Source: Streptomyces sp. AC555_RSS877 (lineage in GTDB: Bacteria > Actinomycetota > Actinomycetes > Streptomycetales > Streptomycetaceae). Taken from it: DNA of 64,000 bases. The notes under the pieces were generated by a model. The model had not been told where the DNA came from, made no database searches, and was given only the letters and a program-made list of their open reading frames with translations. The stretch spans positions 302,239 through 366,238 of the forward strand of contig NZ_JAGMUK010000001.1 in the NCBI RefSeq assembly GCF_019049245.1, in the 5' to 3' direction. The translations under genes were made by a program, and so were the position numbers. Positions 10,204 through 19,298 of the stretch are shown here, one piece after another; within the stretch, counting starts at the first letter, position 1; every line of letters begins with the position of its first letter.

Positions 10204-12003
10204 TTACTTCTTCGGGTTCTTCAGACCGAGGTTGACGAAGTCGTACTGACCGCTGTAGCCGTCGGTCGTGTAGACGTTCGCCAGGTTGCTCGAGCGCCAG
10301 TTGATGAACTTCTCGTAGACGAAGGGCAGGTAGTACGCGCCCTCCATCACCTTGTGGTTGATCTCCGTGGCGATCTTTTCCTTGCCGGCGTCGTCCAGGG
10401 TCGTCACGTACGAGTCGAACAGACCGTCGATCGTCTTGTCGTCGATGAGCGCGTAGTTGTTGTTACCGCTCTCCTGGATGTACTTGCTGCTCCACAGCGG
10501 CAGACCGAAGCCCTGGACGGACGGGAAGTCCGGACCCCAGCCCATGATGATGATGCCGTAGTTCTTCTTCTTCACGTTCGCCGGGCTGCCGATGATGCCG
10601 GCGGTCTGCGAGCCGTCGTACTGGTCGATCTCGGCGGTGATGCCGATCTTCTTCAGCGACGCCTGCAGCGACTGGGCGGTGGCCACCTCGACCGGCTTGT
10701 TGTTGCGGACGGCGATGGTGGTCTTGAAGCCGTTCGGCTGACCGCAGGCCTTCAGCTCTTCCTTGGCCTTGGCGGTGTTGCCGTCCTTGTTGGCACCGGC
10801 GAGCTCGTACGGGTCGTACTTCTGGCCCTCGGAGCCCGGGACGGACGGCGGCAGCATGTTGGTGCCGATGTCACCACCGGCGATCGGGCCACCGCGAGCG
10901 GTCTGCAGCGACACGTGGTCGGCACCGTAGATGACGGCCTTGCGGCACTCGATCTTGTCGAACGGCTTCACGCTCTGCGGGAAGACCGCGTAACGGATGT
11001 AGCCGGAGACCGGGTTGTCCAGGTTGGCCTTGTGCTGCTTGAGGGCGGTGGTGCGGCCCTGCGGCGACATGCCGGTCTGGTTCAGGTCGAGGTCCAGGTC
11101 CCCGTTGAGCAGGCGCTGGTCCAGCTGGTTGGCGTCCGAGAAGAACTGGATGGTGATCTTGTCCGGGTAGGCCTTGCGGACCGGGTCCGAGGCCTGCTTC
11201 CACTCGGTGTTGCGGACCAGGGTGAGGTCCTTGCCCGGGTTGTACGACTGGAACTTGTACGGGCCGGAGGAGAACGGGTGCAGGCCGTACTTGCCCTTGG
11301 TGTCCTTGTCCTGGCGGACCGGCGAGGCCGAGACCAGGGCCAGCATCTCCTCGAAGTCCGAGTTGGCCTGCGGCAGCTTGAAGACGATGGTCTTGTCGTC
11401 CGGCGTCTCGATGGCCTTCAGACCGAGCTTGTCGGCGGAGGTGTCCTTGTACGGGCCCTTGTACTCGCCCTTGGGGTCGAGCACGTCCTTCAGGTACGTC
11501 GGACCGCCGGACAGCACGTCCTGCGCCCACACGCGCTCGATGCCGTACTTGACGTCCTTCGAGGTGATCGGCTTGCCGTCCTCCCACGTACTGCCGTCGC
11601 GCAGCGTGTACGTGTAGGTCTTGCCGTCGTCCGTGACCTTGGCGGTCGAGGTGGCGAGGTCCGGAGTGATCTCGGCACCGGCCGCGCCCGGCTCCGCCTT
11701 GTTCGTGACGAGCTGGCGGCTGTAGTAGCGGGCGAAGTTCCACATCATGCCGTAGTAACCGCGCGTGGTGTCCCACGAGTCGGCGTCCTGGGCACCACCG
11801 AACTTCAGCGTGCCGCCCTTCTTGGCGGCGGAGGCCTGGGCGACCTTGTTGTTCGCGGCGTCGAAGCCGGCGGCGCCGGTGCTCGAGCCCTTGTCGCCGT
11901 CGTCTCCACCGCCGCCGCACGCCGCCGTGGTCAGCAGCGCGGCGACCGCGGCGACAGCGGCAAACGCCTGCTTCCGCCGCCCTGAGGTGCGTTGGGTAGT
12001 CAC
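10204..12003 (-). CDS. oligopeptide-binding lipoprotein (SBP_bac_5, OppA type)
   Basis: Extracellular solute-binding protein of 599 residues, family 5. A basic n-region and hydrophobic core lead to the lipobox LLTTAAC with the lipid-modified cysteine at about residue 29, followed by a Gly/Asp/Ser linker. Family-typical segments include TYTLRDGSTWEDGKPITSKD and LHPFSSGPYKF. The GTG at 12003 has a GGAGG site about ten bases upstream. It delivers peptides to the OppB/OppC channel. Specificity cannot be read from sequence; Streptomyces paralogues include peptide importers with developmental roles (BldK), but this locus differs. Confidence 0.93.
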   Translation of the reverse strand: MTTQRTSGRRKQAFAAVAAVAALLTTAACGGGGDDGDKGSSTGAAGFDAANNKVAQASAAKKGGTLKFGGAQDADSWDTTRGYYGMMWNFARYYSRQLVTNKAEPGAAGAEITPDLATSTAKVTDDGKTYTYTLRDGSTWEDGKPITSKDVKYGIERVWAQDVLSGGPTYLKDVLDPKGEYKGPYKDTSADKLGLKAIETPDDKTIVFKLPQANSDFEEMLALVSASPVRQDKDTKGKYGLHPFSSGPYKFQSYNPGKDLTLVRNTEWKQASDPVRKAYPDKITIQFFSDANQLDQRLLNGDLDLDLNQTGMSPQGRTTALKQHKANLDNPVSGYIRYAVFPQSVKPFDKIECRKAVIYGADHVSLQTARGGPIAGGDIGTNMLPPSVPGSEGQKYDPYELAGANKDGNTAKAKEELKACGQPNGFKTTIAVRNNKPVEVATAQSLQASLKKIGITAEIDQYDGSQTAGIIGSPANVKKKNYGIIIMGWGPDFPSVQGFGLPLWSSKYIQESGNNNYALIDDKTIDGLFDSYVTTLDDAGKEKIATEINHKVMEGAYYLPFVYEKFINWRSSNLANVYTTDGYSGQYDFVNLGLKNPKK

Positions 12004-12087
12004 GATCTCGGATCCTCCGGATTTGATGAGAGACCCCGTGTGAGTGCCACGGGACAGTTGGGGTGCCGCGCTTGGACGGTCAGCGGT

Positions 12088-13095
12088 TCAACGGGAGGCC
12101 TTCGGGTCCAGCGCGTCCCGGACGCCGTCGCCGAAGAGGTTGAAGGCCAGCACGGTGATGAAGATCGCCACGCCTGGGACCACCATGTACATGGGGTCCG
12201 ACTCGTAGTAGTCGATCGCACTCGAGAGCATCTGCCCCCACGAGGCCGTGGGCGGCTTGACGCCCACGCCCAGGAAGCTGAGCGCCGCCTCGGTGAGGAT
12301 GTTGGTGGGGATCATCATCGTCGTGTACACGACGATCGGGGCGACGAGGTTCGGCAGCAACTCCTTGAACAGGATGTACAGCCGCCCCGCGCCCAGCGAT
12401 CGGGCCGCCTCGACGTACTCGCGCTCACGCAGCGAGAGCGTCTGGCCGCGCACGACGCGTCCGATGTAGGGCCAGCCGAAGAAACCGATGACCAGGATCA
12501 TCACGAAGACACGCACGCTCGAACCGGTCAGCCCCAGCATGTCGTTCGGCATGACGGAGACCAGCGCGATGATGAACAGCAGCTGCGGGAAGGCGAGCAG
12601 ACCGTCCATCACCCGGCTGATCACGGAGTCGACCCAGCCGCCGAAGAAGCCGGCGAGGATGCCCAGCACCGTTCCGAGGATCACGGCCACCAGCGCGGAC
12701 AGGAAGCCGACCAGCAGCGAGATCCGGGCGCCGTAGAGGATGCGGGCGAGGATGTCGCGGCCGTTGACCGGCTCGACGCCGAGCAGGTGTTCGCCGCTGA
12801 TGCCGCCCAGAGAGCCCGTGGGCGTACCGAACAGCGGGTCGATGAGGTTCTCGTGGTACTCGTTCGGGTCCTGCCCGAGGATCCCGGTGATGACCGGGGC
12901 GAGCAGCGCGATCACCACGAGGAAGAGAACCACGACGCCACCCGTCAGGGCGAGCTTGTCCCGCTTGAGGCGCTCCCAGGCGATCCGGCCCAGGGAGCGT
13001 CCCTGAACGGCCTTCGCATCGGCGCTGACCAGCGCCGCTTCTTCGGCCGCACTCGGGGCCGCTTCCGCGGTCGGCTCGTGCAATGGTGCCGTCAT
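12088..13095 (-). CDS. oligopeptide ABC importer permease (OppC/DppC type)
   Basis: 335-residue permease and first gene of the importer operon. It has the OppC_N-type N-terminus (ERLKRDKLALTGGVVVLFLV), a periplasmic loop with the characteristic GEHLLGVEPVNGRDILARI, and a binding-protein-dependent transport domain with coupling motif EAARSLGAGRLYILFKELLP. The ATG at 13095 begins MTAPLHEP; the cytoplasmic N-terminus is longer than usual and Ala/Glu rich. Gene order C-A-B-D-F differs from the usual A-B-C-D-F. Confidence 0.93.
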   Translation of the reverse strand: MTAPLHEPTAEAAPSAAEEAALVSADAKAVQGRSLGRIAWERLKRDKLALTGGVVVLFLVVIALLAPVITGILGQDPNEYHENLIDPLFGTPTGSLGGISGEHLLGVEPVNGRDILARILYGARISLLVGFLSALVAVILGTVLGILAGFFGGWVDSVISRVMDGLLAFPQLLFIIALVSVMPNDMLGLTGSSVRVFVMILVIGFFGWPYIGRVVRGQTLSLREREYVEAARSLGAGRLYILFKELLPNLVAPIVVYTTMMIPTNILTEAALSFLGVGVKPPTASWGQMLSSAIDYYESDPMYMVVPGVAIFITVLAFNLFGDGVRDALDPKASR

Positions 13096-13404
13096 CTGGC
13101 AGGGACCCCTCTCAACCGGCGGTAGCCGGCCCGCACTTGCCGCTGTGGCGGCATTGATCAGTCCGTCGTACACAGGGACGAAAGGTCCCTGGTGCCGGAG
13201 TCTTCAACGCTTTGGCGATCTGTTGCCAGACTTGGCGGTGAAAGGATGCATAAACGTGATGCGGGCTGGAGGGTTCCGTTATCCGGACGCCGGGTAACGC
13301 GGGTCGGACGCAGACCAGTTAGGACATTTTGGGCGCATGCGGACGATCCACCCTGTTCTACGCGCGAAGATGTGCCGGGCCATCAGGGCCGGGCAGACGT
13401 TCGG
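13096..13404. other. opp operon upstream region, no gene
   Basis: About 310 bases without a supported gene, between oppC and an SseB-like gene on the same strand. It should hold the opp promoter, reading leftwards. The only clear structure is an inverted repeat, CAGGGAC at 13173-13179 and GTCCCTG at 13185-13191, about 80 bases before the oppC start, which could be an operator or a leader hairpin. AT-richer patches occur near 13220-13340. No convincing -35/-10 pair could be fixed. Confidence 0.4.
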
Positions 13405-14217
13405 TCAGTATCCGCCGCGAGCCGGCGGATAGCCGTATCCGGCCGCCGGAGCCTGGACCGAGGAGGGGGCCGGGGCGGGCGCCGCATGGGCCTCACGGTC
13501 GTAGAACGGGCGGGCGCTCGCCCGCATCCACAGCGCCACCGGGTCGTACTCGTCGGACATCGCCACGGTCGACACCGGCAGCCCGTCCGGGACCGCTCCG
13601 ATCGACTGCTGCATCATCGCGCGCACCGAGTCGACGGCCGGCGGACTGGTGTCGTACACGTCGAGACCGATGGCCAGATACGGCGCCCCGAGCGCGGGTT
13701 GCACCCAGGCGCGGCGCAGGGAGCGGACGGCCGGGGTGCGGTGGGCGTTCTGCGCCATCTGGGCGTAGAACTGCGGGATTTCGATGCCGGGCTCGGACAG
13801 CCGGAGCGGACCGGCGGGCTGGCGCTCCAGGCCGGTGGCGATGCGGCGCAGATCGAGCCACGGAATGCCGACGCCGCCACCGGGGGCGTGCGGGTTCAGC
13901 CACAGGCCGTAGTGGTCCGGGTACAGGGTGCGGGCGACGTCGATTCCGTCGACGACCTCGTAGGAGCGGTTCCAGCCGCTGGCCGAGAGTTCCTGGGCCG
14001 AGGTGACGCACGGGGCGTAGCCGTAGCCGTCGACCTCCATGTTTCCGTACTGGGCGTCGGGGGAGCCTGCCTGGCCGTGCCACAGGAGCATCCAGATCTG
14101 GCCGGAGGAGGGGGTCGCGAGCGCGCGCAGGAGTGCCTCGTAGGCGTCGTAGCGCCCGGGCGTCACCTGGCGCAGCATGTGCTCGACCTGACCGGCCGCG
14201 ATGCCGCTGGCGCTCAC
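13405..14217 (-). CDS. SseB-like protein (enhanced serine sensitivity family), copy 1
   Basis: A 270-residue protein related to SseB, the family named for enhanced serine sensitivity when overexpressed in E. coli; the biochemical role is unknown. The N-terminal half holds an SseB-type domain (GRYDAYEALLRALATPSSGQ, QIWMLLWHGQAG), the C-terminal half the SseB_C-like segment AVRSLRRAWVQPALG and PYLAIGLDVYD, and the end is a flexible Pro/Ala/Tyr/Gly tail. No signal peptide is present. The GTG at 14217 has an AAGGGG site nine bases upstream. It is followed upstream by a paralogue; proximity to serine/glycine genes is suggestive but unproven. Confidence 0.8.
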   Translation of the reverse strand: MSASGIAAGQVEHMLRQVTPGRYDAYEALLRALATPSSGQIWMLLWHGQAGSPDAQYGNMEVDGYGYAPCVTSAQELSASGWNRSYEVVDGIDVARTLYPDHYGLWLNPHAPGGGVGIPWLDLRRIATGLERQPAGPLRLSEPGIEIPQFYAQMAQNAHRTPAVRSLRRAWVQPALGAPYLAIGLDVYDTSPPAVDSVRAMMQQSIGAVPDGLPVSTVAMSDEYDPVALWMRASARPFYDREAHAAPAPAPSSVQAPAAGYGYPPARGGY

Positions 14218-14365
14218 CTGTACCGCCCCTTCGTGAAGTTCCTCGATATGAAACCAGCTTATGTGGCGGCGCCGACAGCAGCCGCCCAGGAGCTCGGGAC
14301 TTGTTCGCCGTCGGCCGGTGCAGGTCGCGGGGGCCGGTCGCGCGGTTCCCGAGCCCCTGAATACC

Positions 14366-15169
14366 TCAGTAGCCGTACTGATAGAAGGGTTGGACCTGCT
14401 CGCGCATCCAGTGGCCCACCGGGTCGTCCGCCACGTCCAGGAGGACCAGGTTGACCGGCCAGGGGGCCGGGGCGCGTCCCAGGGCCCTCGCCAGGGCGTC
14501 CATGGGGACCGTGCGCAGGTCGGGGGCCTCCCCGTGGGAGAGCTCCACGCCCACGAACATCACCGGGTCCGCGGTCTCGATCGCCGCCAGGCAGCGGCGG
14601 GCGGTGAGGATGACGCCTGTCGACGCGAACTCGGCCGAGGCCGCGGCGAGGAAGTCGACGGGGTCGTTCTGCCAGTCCGGCTCGTAGAGCTTGACGCGGC
14701 CGCCGCTCGCCGGGCCGTCCAGCGGGGTGCGGCCGGAGCGGCACAGTTCGGCCACGGCGGCCGGGGGCAGCGGGACGCCGACCGTGCCGTCCGGGTTCAC
14801 GGCGATGCCGATCTGCGGGGGCAGGCCGCGGGCGAACTCCACCGCGGGCGCGATGGTGTACGACAGGTGCGAGCCGACGACCTGGCGGAACTGCTCCTCG
14901 GAGCTGAAGACCGGGACGTAGGCCTGGCCGTCGATCTCCAGGGTGGGAAGGTCGAGCGGACCGCTGTGCGGGCCGCCGCCGCCGGGCAGCGGCACCCACA
15001 CGAAGCTGCGGCCGAGCACCTCGATGATCCGCCCGCCGGCTCCGGGGATGCCGAGGGAGGCGGAGAGCACCTCCTCCAACTCGTTGCCGGGCCATCCGCC
15101 GTGCGAAGGGGGGTGTGCCTGTGCCGGGAACTCCGAGAAGCCCGCTGGGAGATCCGCCGGGAAGTCCAT
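14366..15169 (-). CDS. SseB-like protein, copy 2
   Basis: A 267-residue paralogue of the preceding SseB-like protein, sharing the N-terminal SseB layout (GNELEEVLSASLG, AYVPVFSSEEQFRQVVG) and the C-terminal domain (GVILTARRCLAAIE, PVMFVGVEL). Both proteins end in a very similar block (MREQVQPFYQ here, MRASARPFYD in copy 1), evidence that they arose by duplication. The ATG at 15169 (MDFPADLPAG) follows an AGG-rich region. It is cytoplasmic by sequence. Function is unknown; the pair may act together. Confidence 0.8.
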   Translation of the reverse strand: MDFPADLPAGFSEFPAQAHPPSHGGWPGNELEEVLSASLGIPGAGGRIIEVLGRSFVWVPLPGGGGPHSGPLDLPTLEIDGQAYVPVFSSEEQFRQVVGSHLSYTIAPAVEFARGLPPQIGIAVNPDGTVGVPLPPAAVAELCRSGRTPLDGPASGGRVKLYEPDWQNDPVDFLAAASAEFASTGVILTARRCLAAIETADPVMFVGVELSHGEAPDLRTVPMDALARALGRAPAPWPVNLVLLDVADDPVGHWMREQVQPFYQYGY

Positions 15170-15237
15170 CTGCTGCCTACCGCCTGCCGAGTACCGCTGC
15201 TGTGGCTGAAAGGCTAGCGGGTGCGGACCGGTGGGGG

Positions 15238-15906
15238 TCAGCCCGTGAAGCCGATCCGGCGCAGGACGTTCGCCGCGTCCCGGTCGATCAGGACCGCCGA
15301 GTCGCAGCCCTGGGGCAGATCGCCCTTCTCCACGGAGCTGATCAGACGGGAGGCCGCGCCGCGGTGGCGCAGGAACGCGTACCGCGAGACTCCGCGGCCG
15401 CGCTCGCGCTGGCCGGCCAGGGCCGTGTCCGGGGGGACGTCCAGCAGCAGCAGGTGCAGGATGCCGCCCCGGCGGCGGGCCTCGCGGGCCAGCCAGCCGC
15501 GCACCCAGGCCTGCGTACCGCAGTCGTGCACGACGACGCCTCCGCCGGAGCGCAGGGCGCGGCGCAGCCCCGCGTAGTGGGCGAGGCGGACGAGCGGGCG
15601 GTAGACCCCGTACGGCAGGAAGCGGGACAGCAGGCCGTCCCAGCGGTCGCGGGTGTCCTGGGAGTCGATCCGCACGCCCTTGACCGTGCGCCGCATCAGC
15701 GTGGACTTGCCACTGCCCGGCAGGCCGGTGATCACGACGAGGTCGCGGGGTCCGAAGAGCAGTGCGTGCGGGCTGTGGCCCTCGCGTTCGCGCAGGTCGC
15801 GGAGGACGGGTCCGGGGCGCGTTCCGCACGCCTGGCGGGCCTTGGCCGCGGGCTGCTCGGGCAGCGCGACGGCCGAGGTCGTGGCGTACGCCGTGGTCCT
15901 GTTCAC
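15238..15906 (-). CDS. P-loop NTPase (kinase-like AAA ATPase)
   Basis: A 222-residue protein with a clear Walker A motif, GLPGSGKST at 61-69, in the setting RDLVVITGLPGSGKSTL. Later segments GGVVVHDCGTQAWVRGWLA and LHLLLLDVPPDTALAGQRERGRG resemble the core and lid of small-molecule or polynucleotide kinases (zeta-toxin/AAA_33 type). The substrate is unknown. The GTG at 15906 has a strong GGGGAGG site eight bases upstream. It is divergent from the glycine-cleavage cluster and upstream of the SseB pair on the same strand. Confidence 0.78.
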   Translation of the reverse strand: MNRTTAYATTSAVALPEQPAAKARQACGTRPGPVLRDLREREGHSPHALLFGPRDLVVITGLPGSGKSTLMRRTVKGVRIDSQDTRDRWDGLLSRFLPYGVYRPLVRLAHYAGLRRALRSGGGVVVHDCGTQAWVRGWLAREARRRGGILHLLLLDVPPDTALAGQRERGRGVSRYAFLRHRGAASRLISSVEKGDLPQGCDSAVLIDRDAANVLRRIGFTG

Positions 15907-16087
15907 CGTGATCGTCCTCCCCTGGGGCGGGTCACGAGTTCCCCTCCCCTTCGAGTGTAAAGAGAAGGTAATACGCGGCGTCTCCTGTTTTCATGCGCTT
16001 ACTGCCACAGGCCGGTTACAGATGCGGCCTGCCGCGCACCGAAGATGCGTGCGATGATGTGCGCGCCAACTGCATACCGGCCGTTTG

Positions 16088-16300
16088 AATCCGCGCGGGA
16101 GAGTCCCCAGCCGTACGTCGCTGGGGCGCCGAAGGAGCAAGTCCCTCCCTTGAATCTCTCAGGTCCCCGTTACCGCGCGGGCGAGGCACATCTGAAAAGC
16201 GGGCCGCTGCCACAGTGGCTCCACCCAAGGTGCAAGTCGTGACCACCGTTTCGCGGGGTCACGTCGAACCTCTCAGGTTCCGATGACAGATGGGGAGGAA
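16088..16300 (+). ncRNA. tandem glycine riboswitch
   Basis: The leader of gcvT contains two consecutive glycine aptamers. Aptamer I has GCGCGGGAGAGTCC, GCGCCGAAGGAGCAA, CTCTCAGG and ends near AGGCACATCTGAAAAG. Aptamer II has CAAGTCGTGACCACCG, GGTCACGTCGAAC, CTCTCAGG and GATGACAGATGGGGA. The paired CTCTCAGG and GA(C)AGA elements are diagnostic of the class. In the family, glycine binding turns on expression of glycine-cleavage genes. gcvT begins about 40 bases after the second aptamer, so control of gcvT, and possibly the genes downstream, is expected. Boundaries are approximate. Confidence 0.92.
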
Positions 16301-16336
16301 CGACCTCGCCGTCATGCCTTGGGAGACGACCGTCCG

Positions 16337-17455
16337 ATGAGCAGCACCGCACCCCGTCACACCGCCCTCGACGCCCTCCATCGTTCGCTCGGCGCGACGA
16401 TGACCGACTTCGCCGGCTGGGACATGCCCCTGCGCTACGGCTCCGAACGCGACGAGCACCACGCCGTGCGCACCCGGGCCGGTCTCTTCGACCTCTCGCA
16501 CATGGGCGAGATCACGGTCACCGGGCCGGAAGCCGCGCAGTTCCTGAACCACGCACTGGTCGGCGACATCGCGGCCGTGAAGGTGGGCCGCGCCCGCTAC
16601 ACGATGATCTGCGTCGAGAACGGCGGAATCCTCGACGACCTGATCGTGTACCGGCTGGCCGAAGACGAGTACATGATCGTCGCCAATGCCTCCAACGCCC
16701 AGAACGTCGTGAACGAGCTCGGCAACCTCGGTGAGGAGTTCGCGGTCGAGGTCCGCGACGACCGCGATCACTACGCGCTGGTCGCCGTCCAGGGGCCCGA
16801 GTCCCCCGGCATCCTCAAGTCGCTCACCGACGCCGACGTCGACGGCCTCAAGTACTACGCCGGCCTGCCCGGCACCGTCGCCGGCGTCCCCGCGCTCATC
16901 GCCCGCACCGGCTACACCGGCGAGGACGGCTTCGAGCTGTTCGTGAAGCCGGAGCACGCCGTGGAGCTGTGGCAGGCCCTGACCAAGGCGGGCGAGGGCG
17001 TCGGCCTGGTCCCCTGCGGCCTGTCCTGCCGGGACACGCTGCGTCTGGAGGCGGGCATGCCGCTGTACGGGCACGAGCTGTCCCTGTCGTTGACTCCGTT
17101 CGACGCCGGGCTCGGCCGGGTGGTGAAGTTCGACAAGGAGGGCGACTTCGTGGGCCGCGAGGCGCTGACCGAGGCGGCCGCCCGCGCACGGGCGAACCCT
17201 CCGCGGGTCCTCGTCGGCCTGGTCGCCGAGGGGCGTCGCGTCCCGCGCGCCGGGTACGCGGTCGTCGCCGGCGGTCAGGTCATCGGCGAGGTCACCTCCG
17301 GCGCGCCCTCCCCCACGCTGGGCAGGCCGATCGCGATGGCGTACGTCGACGCCGCGCACGCGGCGCCTGGCACGCCGGGTGTCGGCGTGGACATCCGGGG
17401 CAGCCACGAGCCGTACGAGGTCGTGGCGCTGCCGTTCTACAAGCGCCAGAAGTAG
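16337..17455 (+). CDS. gcvT: aminomethyltransferase, glycine cleavage T-protein
   Basis: T-protein of the glycine cleavage system, 372 residues. It transfers the methylene group from aminomethyl-lipoyl-H-protein to tetrahydrofolate and releases ammonia. Seen: N-terminal TALDALHRSLGATMTDFAGW, LFDLSHMGEI, the folate-binding region RTGYTGEDGFELF at about 188-200, and the C-terminal barrel domain ending VALPFYKRQK. The ATG at 16337 gives the standard N-terminus; an in-frame ATG 18 codons earlier lies within riboswitch sequence. It heads the gcvT-gcvH-glyA-sdaA series. The P-protein gene is not in this window. Confidence 0.95.
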   Translation: MSSTAPRHTALDALHRSLGATMTDFAGWDMPLRYGSERDEHHAVRTRAGLFDLSHMGEITVTGPEAAQFLNHALVGDIAAVKVGRARYTMICVENGGILDDLIVYRLAEDEYMIVANASNAQNVVNELGNLGEEFAVEVRDDRDHYALVAVQGPESPGILKSLTDADVDGLKYYAGLPGTVAGVPALIARTGYTGEDGFELFVKPEHAVELWQALTKAGEGVGLVPCGLSCRDTLRLEAGMPLYGHELSLSLTPFDAGLGRVVKFDKEGDFVGREALTEAAARARANPPRVLVGLVAEGRRVPRAGYAVVAGGQVIGEVTSGAPSPTLGRPIAMAYVDAAHAAPGTPGVGVDIRGSHEPYEVVALPFYKRQK

Positions 17456-17565
17456 ACACTTGAGCGGTTCGTGCGCGTGACCCTGCGCACATTTCCGCTG
17501 CTCACGTGCGTTTCCAGCAGTCCCCCATTCACCAGCACTCCCTCGCGTACAGGAGAATTCAGGCC

Positions 17566-17943
17566 ATGAGCAACCCCCAAGAGCTGCGCTACAGCAAGGA
17601 GCACGAGTGGCTGTCGGCCGCCGCTGACGGCGTCTCGACGGTCGGCATCACGGAGCACGCGGCCAACGCTCTCGGTGATGTCGTCTTCGTCCAGCTCCCG
17701 GAGGTCGGGGCCGCGGTGACCGCGGGCGAGACCTGCGGCGAGCTGGAGTCGACCAAGTCGGTCTCCGACCTGTACGCCCCGGTGTCCGGTGAGGTCACCG
17801 AGGTGAACGAGGACGTGGTCAACGACCCGTCGCTGGTGAACTCCGCTCCCTTCGAGGGCGGGTGGCTGTTCAAGGTACGCGTCACGGACGAGCCGGCCGA
17901 CCTGCTCTCCGCCGACGAGTACACCGCCTTTTCCGCCGGCTGA
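17566..17943 (+). CDS. gcvH: glycine cleavage H-protein
   Basis: Lipoyl carrier of the glycine cleavage system, 125 residues, normal length. The lipoylated lysine is K64 in the motif [19 protein letters not shown]. The N-terminus ([16 protein letters not shown]) is typical. The ATG at 17566 follows an AGGAG site. It shuttles the aminomethyl group between the P, T and L proteins. It sits 110 bases after gcvT and 15 bases before glyA, so it is likely co-transcribed and under the same riboswitch, unless a separate promoter lies in the gcvT-gcvH gap. Confidence 0.95.
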   Translation: MSNPQELRYSKEHEWLSAAADGVSTVGITEHAANALGDVVFVQLPEVGAAVTAGETCGELESTKSVSDLYAPVSGEVTEVNEDVVNDPSLVNSAPFEGGWLFKVRVTDEPADLLSADEYTAFSAG

Positions 17944-17958
17944 GGAGTCGTACACCCG

Positions 17959-19221
17959 ATGTCCGTTCTGAACACGCCCCTGCACGAGCTCGACCCGGAG
18001 ATCGCCGCCGCGATCGACGCCGAGGTCGGCCGCCAGCAGTCCACCCTCGAGATGATCGCCTCCGAGAACTTCGCGCCTCTCGCGGTGATGGAGGCGCAGG
18101 GCTCGGTCCTCACCAACAAGTACGCCGAGGGCTACCCCGGCCGCCGCTACTACGGCGGTTGCGAGCACGTCGACGTCGCCGAGCAGATCGCGATCGACCG
18201 GGTCAAGGAGCTGTTCGGCGCCGAGTACGCCAACGTGCAGCCGCATTCCGGCGCCTCCGCCAACCAGGCCGCCCTGTTCGCGCTGGCCAAGCCCGGCGAC
18301 ACCATCCTCGGCCTGGACCTGGCGCACGGCGGCCACCTCACCCACGGGATGCGGCTGAACTTCTCCGGCAAGCAGTTCAACGTGGTCGCCTACCACGTGG
18401 ACGAGGCCGGACTGGTCGACATGGCCGAGGTCGAGCGGCTCGCCAAGGAGCATCGGCCGAAGGTGATCATCGCGGGCTGGTCGGCGTACCCGCGGCAGCT
18501 GGACTTCGCCGAGTTCCGCCGGATCGCGGACGAGGTCGAGGCCTTCCTGTGGGTCGACATGGCGCACTTCGCGGGTCTGGTCGCCGCCGGTCTCCACCCG
18601 AACCCGGTCGAGTACGCCGATGTCGTCACCTCCACCACGCACAAGACGCTGGGCGGCCCGCGCGGCGGCGTCATCCTCGCCAGGAAGGACTTCGCGAAGA
18701 AGCTCAACTCGTCCGTCTTCCCGGGCTTCCAGGGCGGCCCCCTGGAGCACGTGATCGCGGCCAAGGCGGTCTCCTTCAAGGTCGCCGCCTCGGAGGACTT
18801 CAAGGAGCGTCAGCGCCGTACGGTCGAGGGCGCGCGGATCCTCGCCGAGCGCCTCACCGCGCCGGACGCCCGCGAGGCCGGCGTGAACGTCCTGTCCGGC
18901 GGCACCGACGTGCACCTGATCCTGGTCGACCTGCGCGAGTCCGAACTGGACGGGCAGCAGGCCGAGGACCGCCTCCACGAGGTGGGCATCACGGTCAACC
19001 GCAACGCCGTCCCGAGCGACCCGCGCCCGCCGATGGTCACCTCCGGCCTGCGGATCGGTACGCCCGCCCTCGCCACCCGCGGCTTCACGGCCGCGGACTT
19101 CACCGAGGTCGCGGACGTCATCGCCGAGGCGCTCAAGCCGTCCTACGACGTCGAAGCCCTCAAGACCCGGGTGAAGGCGCTTGCCGACAAGCACCCGCTG
19201 TACCCCGGTCTGAACAAGTAG
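17959..19221 (+). CDS. glyA: serine hydroxymethyltransferase
   Basis: PLP enzyme of 420 residues that interconverts serine and glycine with tetrahydrofolate/5,10-methylene-tetrahydrofolate. The PLP lysine is K229 in [13 protein letters not shown], and the N-terminal block [16 protein letters not shown] and the [14 protein letters not shown] loop are highly conserved. It begins 15 bases after gcvH with a GAGGAG-like site overlapping the gcvH stop. With GcvT/H upstream and serine dehydratase downstream, the cluster routes glycine to serine to pyruvate plus ammonia. Confidence 0.96.
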   Translation: MSVLNTPLHELDPEIAAAIDAEVGRQQSTLEMIASENFAPLAVMEAQGSVLTNKYAEGYPGRRYYGGCEHVDVAEQIAIDRVKELFGAEYANVQPHSGASANQAALFALAKPGDTILGLDLAHGGHLTHGMRLNFSGKQFNVVAYHVDEAGLVDMAEVERLAKEHRPKVIIAGWSAYPRQLDFAEFRRIADEVEAFLWVDMAHFAGLVAAGLHPNPVEYADVVTSTTHKTLGGPRGGVILARKDFAKKLNSSVFPGFQGGPLEHVIAAKAVSFKVAASEDFKERQRRTVEGARILAERLTAPDAREAGVNVLSGGTDVHLILVDLRESELDGQQAEDRLHEVGITVNRNAVPSDPRPPMVTSGLRIGTPALATRGFTAADFTEVADVIAEALKPSYDVEALKTRVKALADKHPLYPGLNK

Positions 19222-19235
19222 TTCCTTTTTGCGGC

Positions 19236-19264
19236 GTGCCCCGCACACTTCGAGTGCGGGGCAC
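19236..19264. terminator. strong hairpin between glyA and sdaA
   Basis: Perfect 11-bp stem, GTGCCCCGCAC at 19236-19246 and its complement at 19254-19264, seven-base loop, shortly after the glyA stop. No long T-tract follows. It may terminate, attenuate, or protect the 3' end of the upstream message, giving sdaA separate expression. Confidence 0.65.
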
Positions 19265-19298
19265 CCGCCCCCTGCACCACCCGTATTGAGGAGTTCCC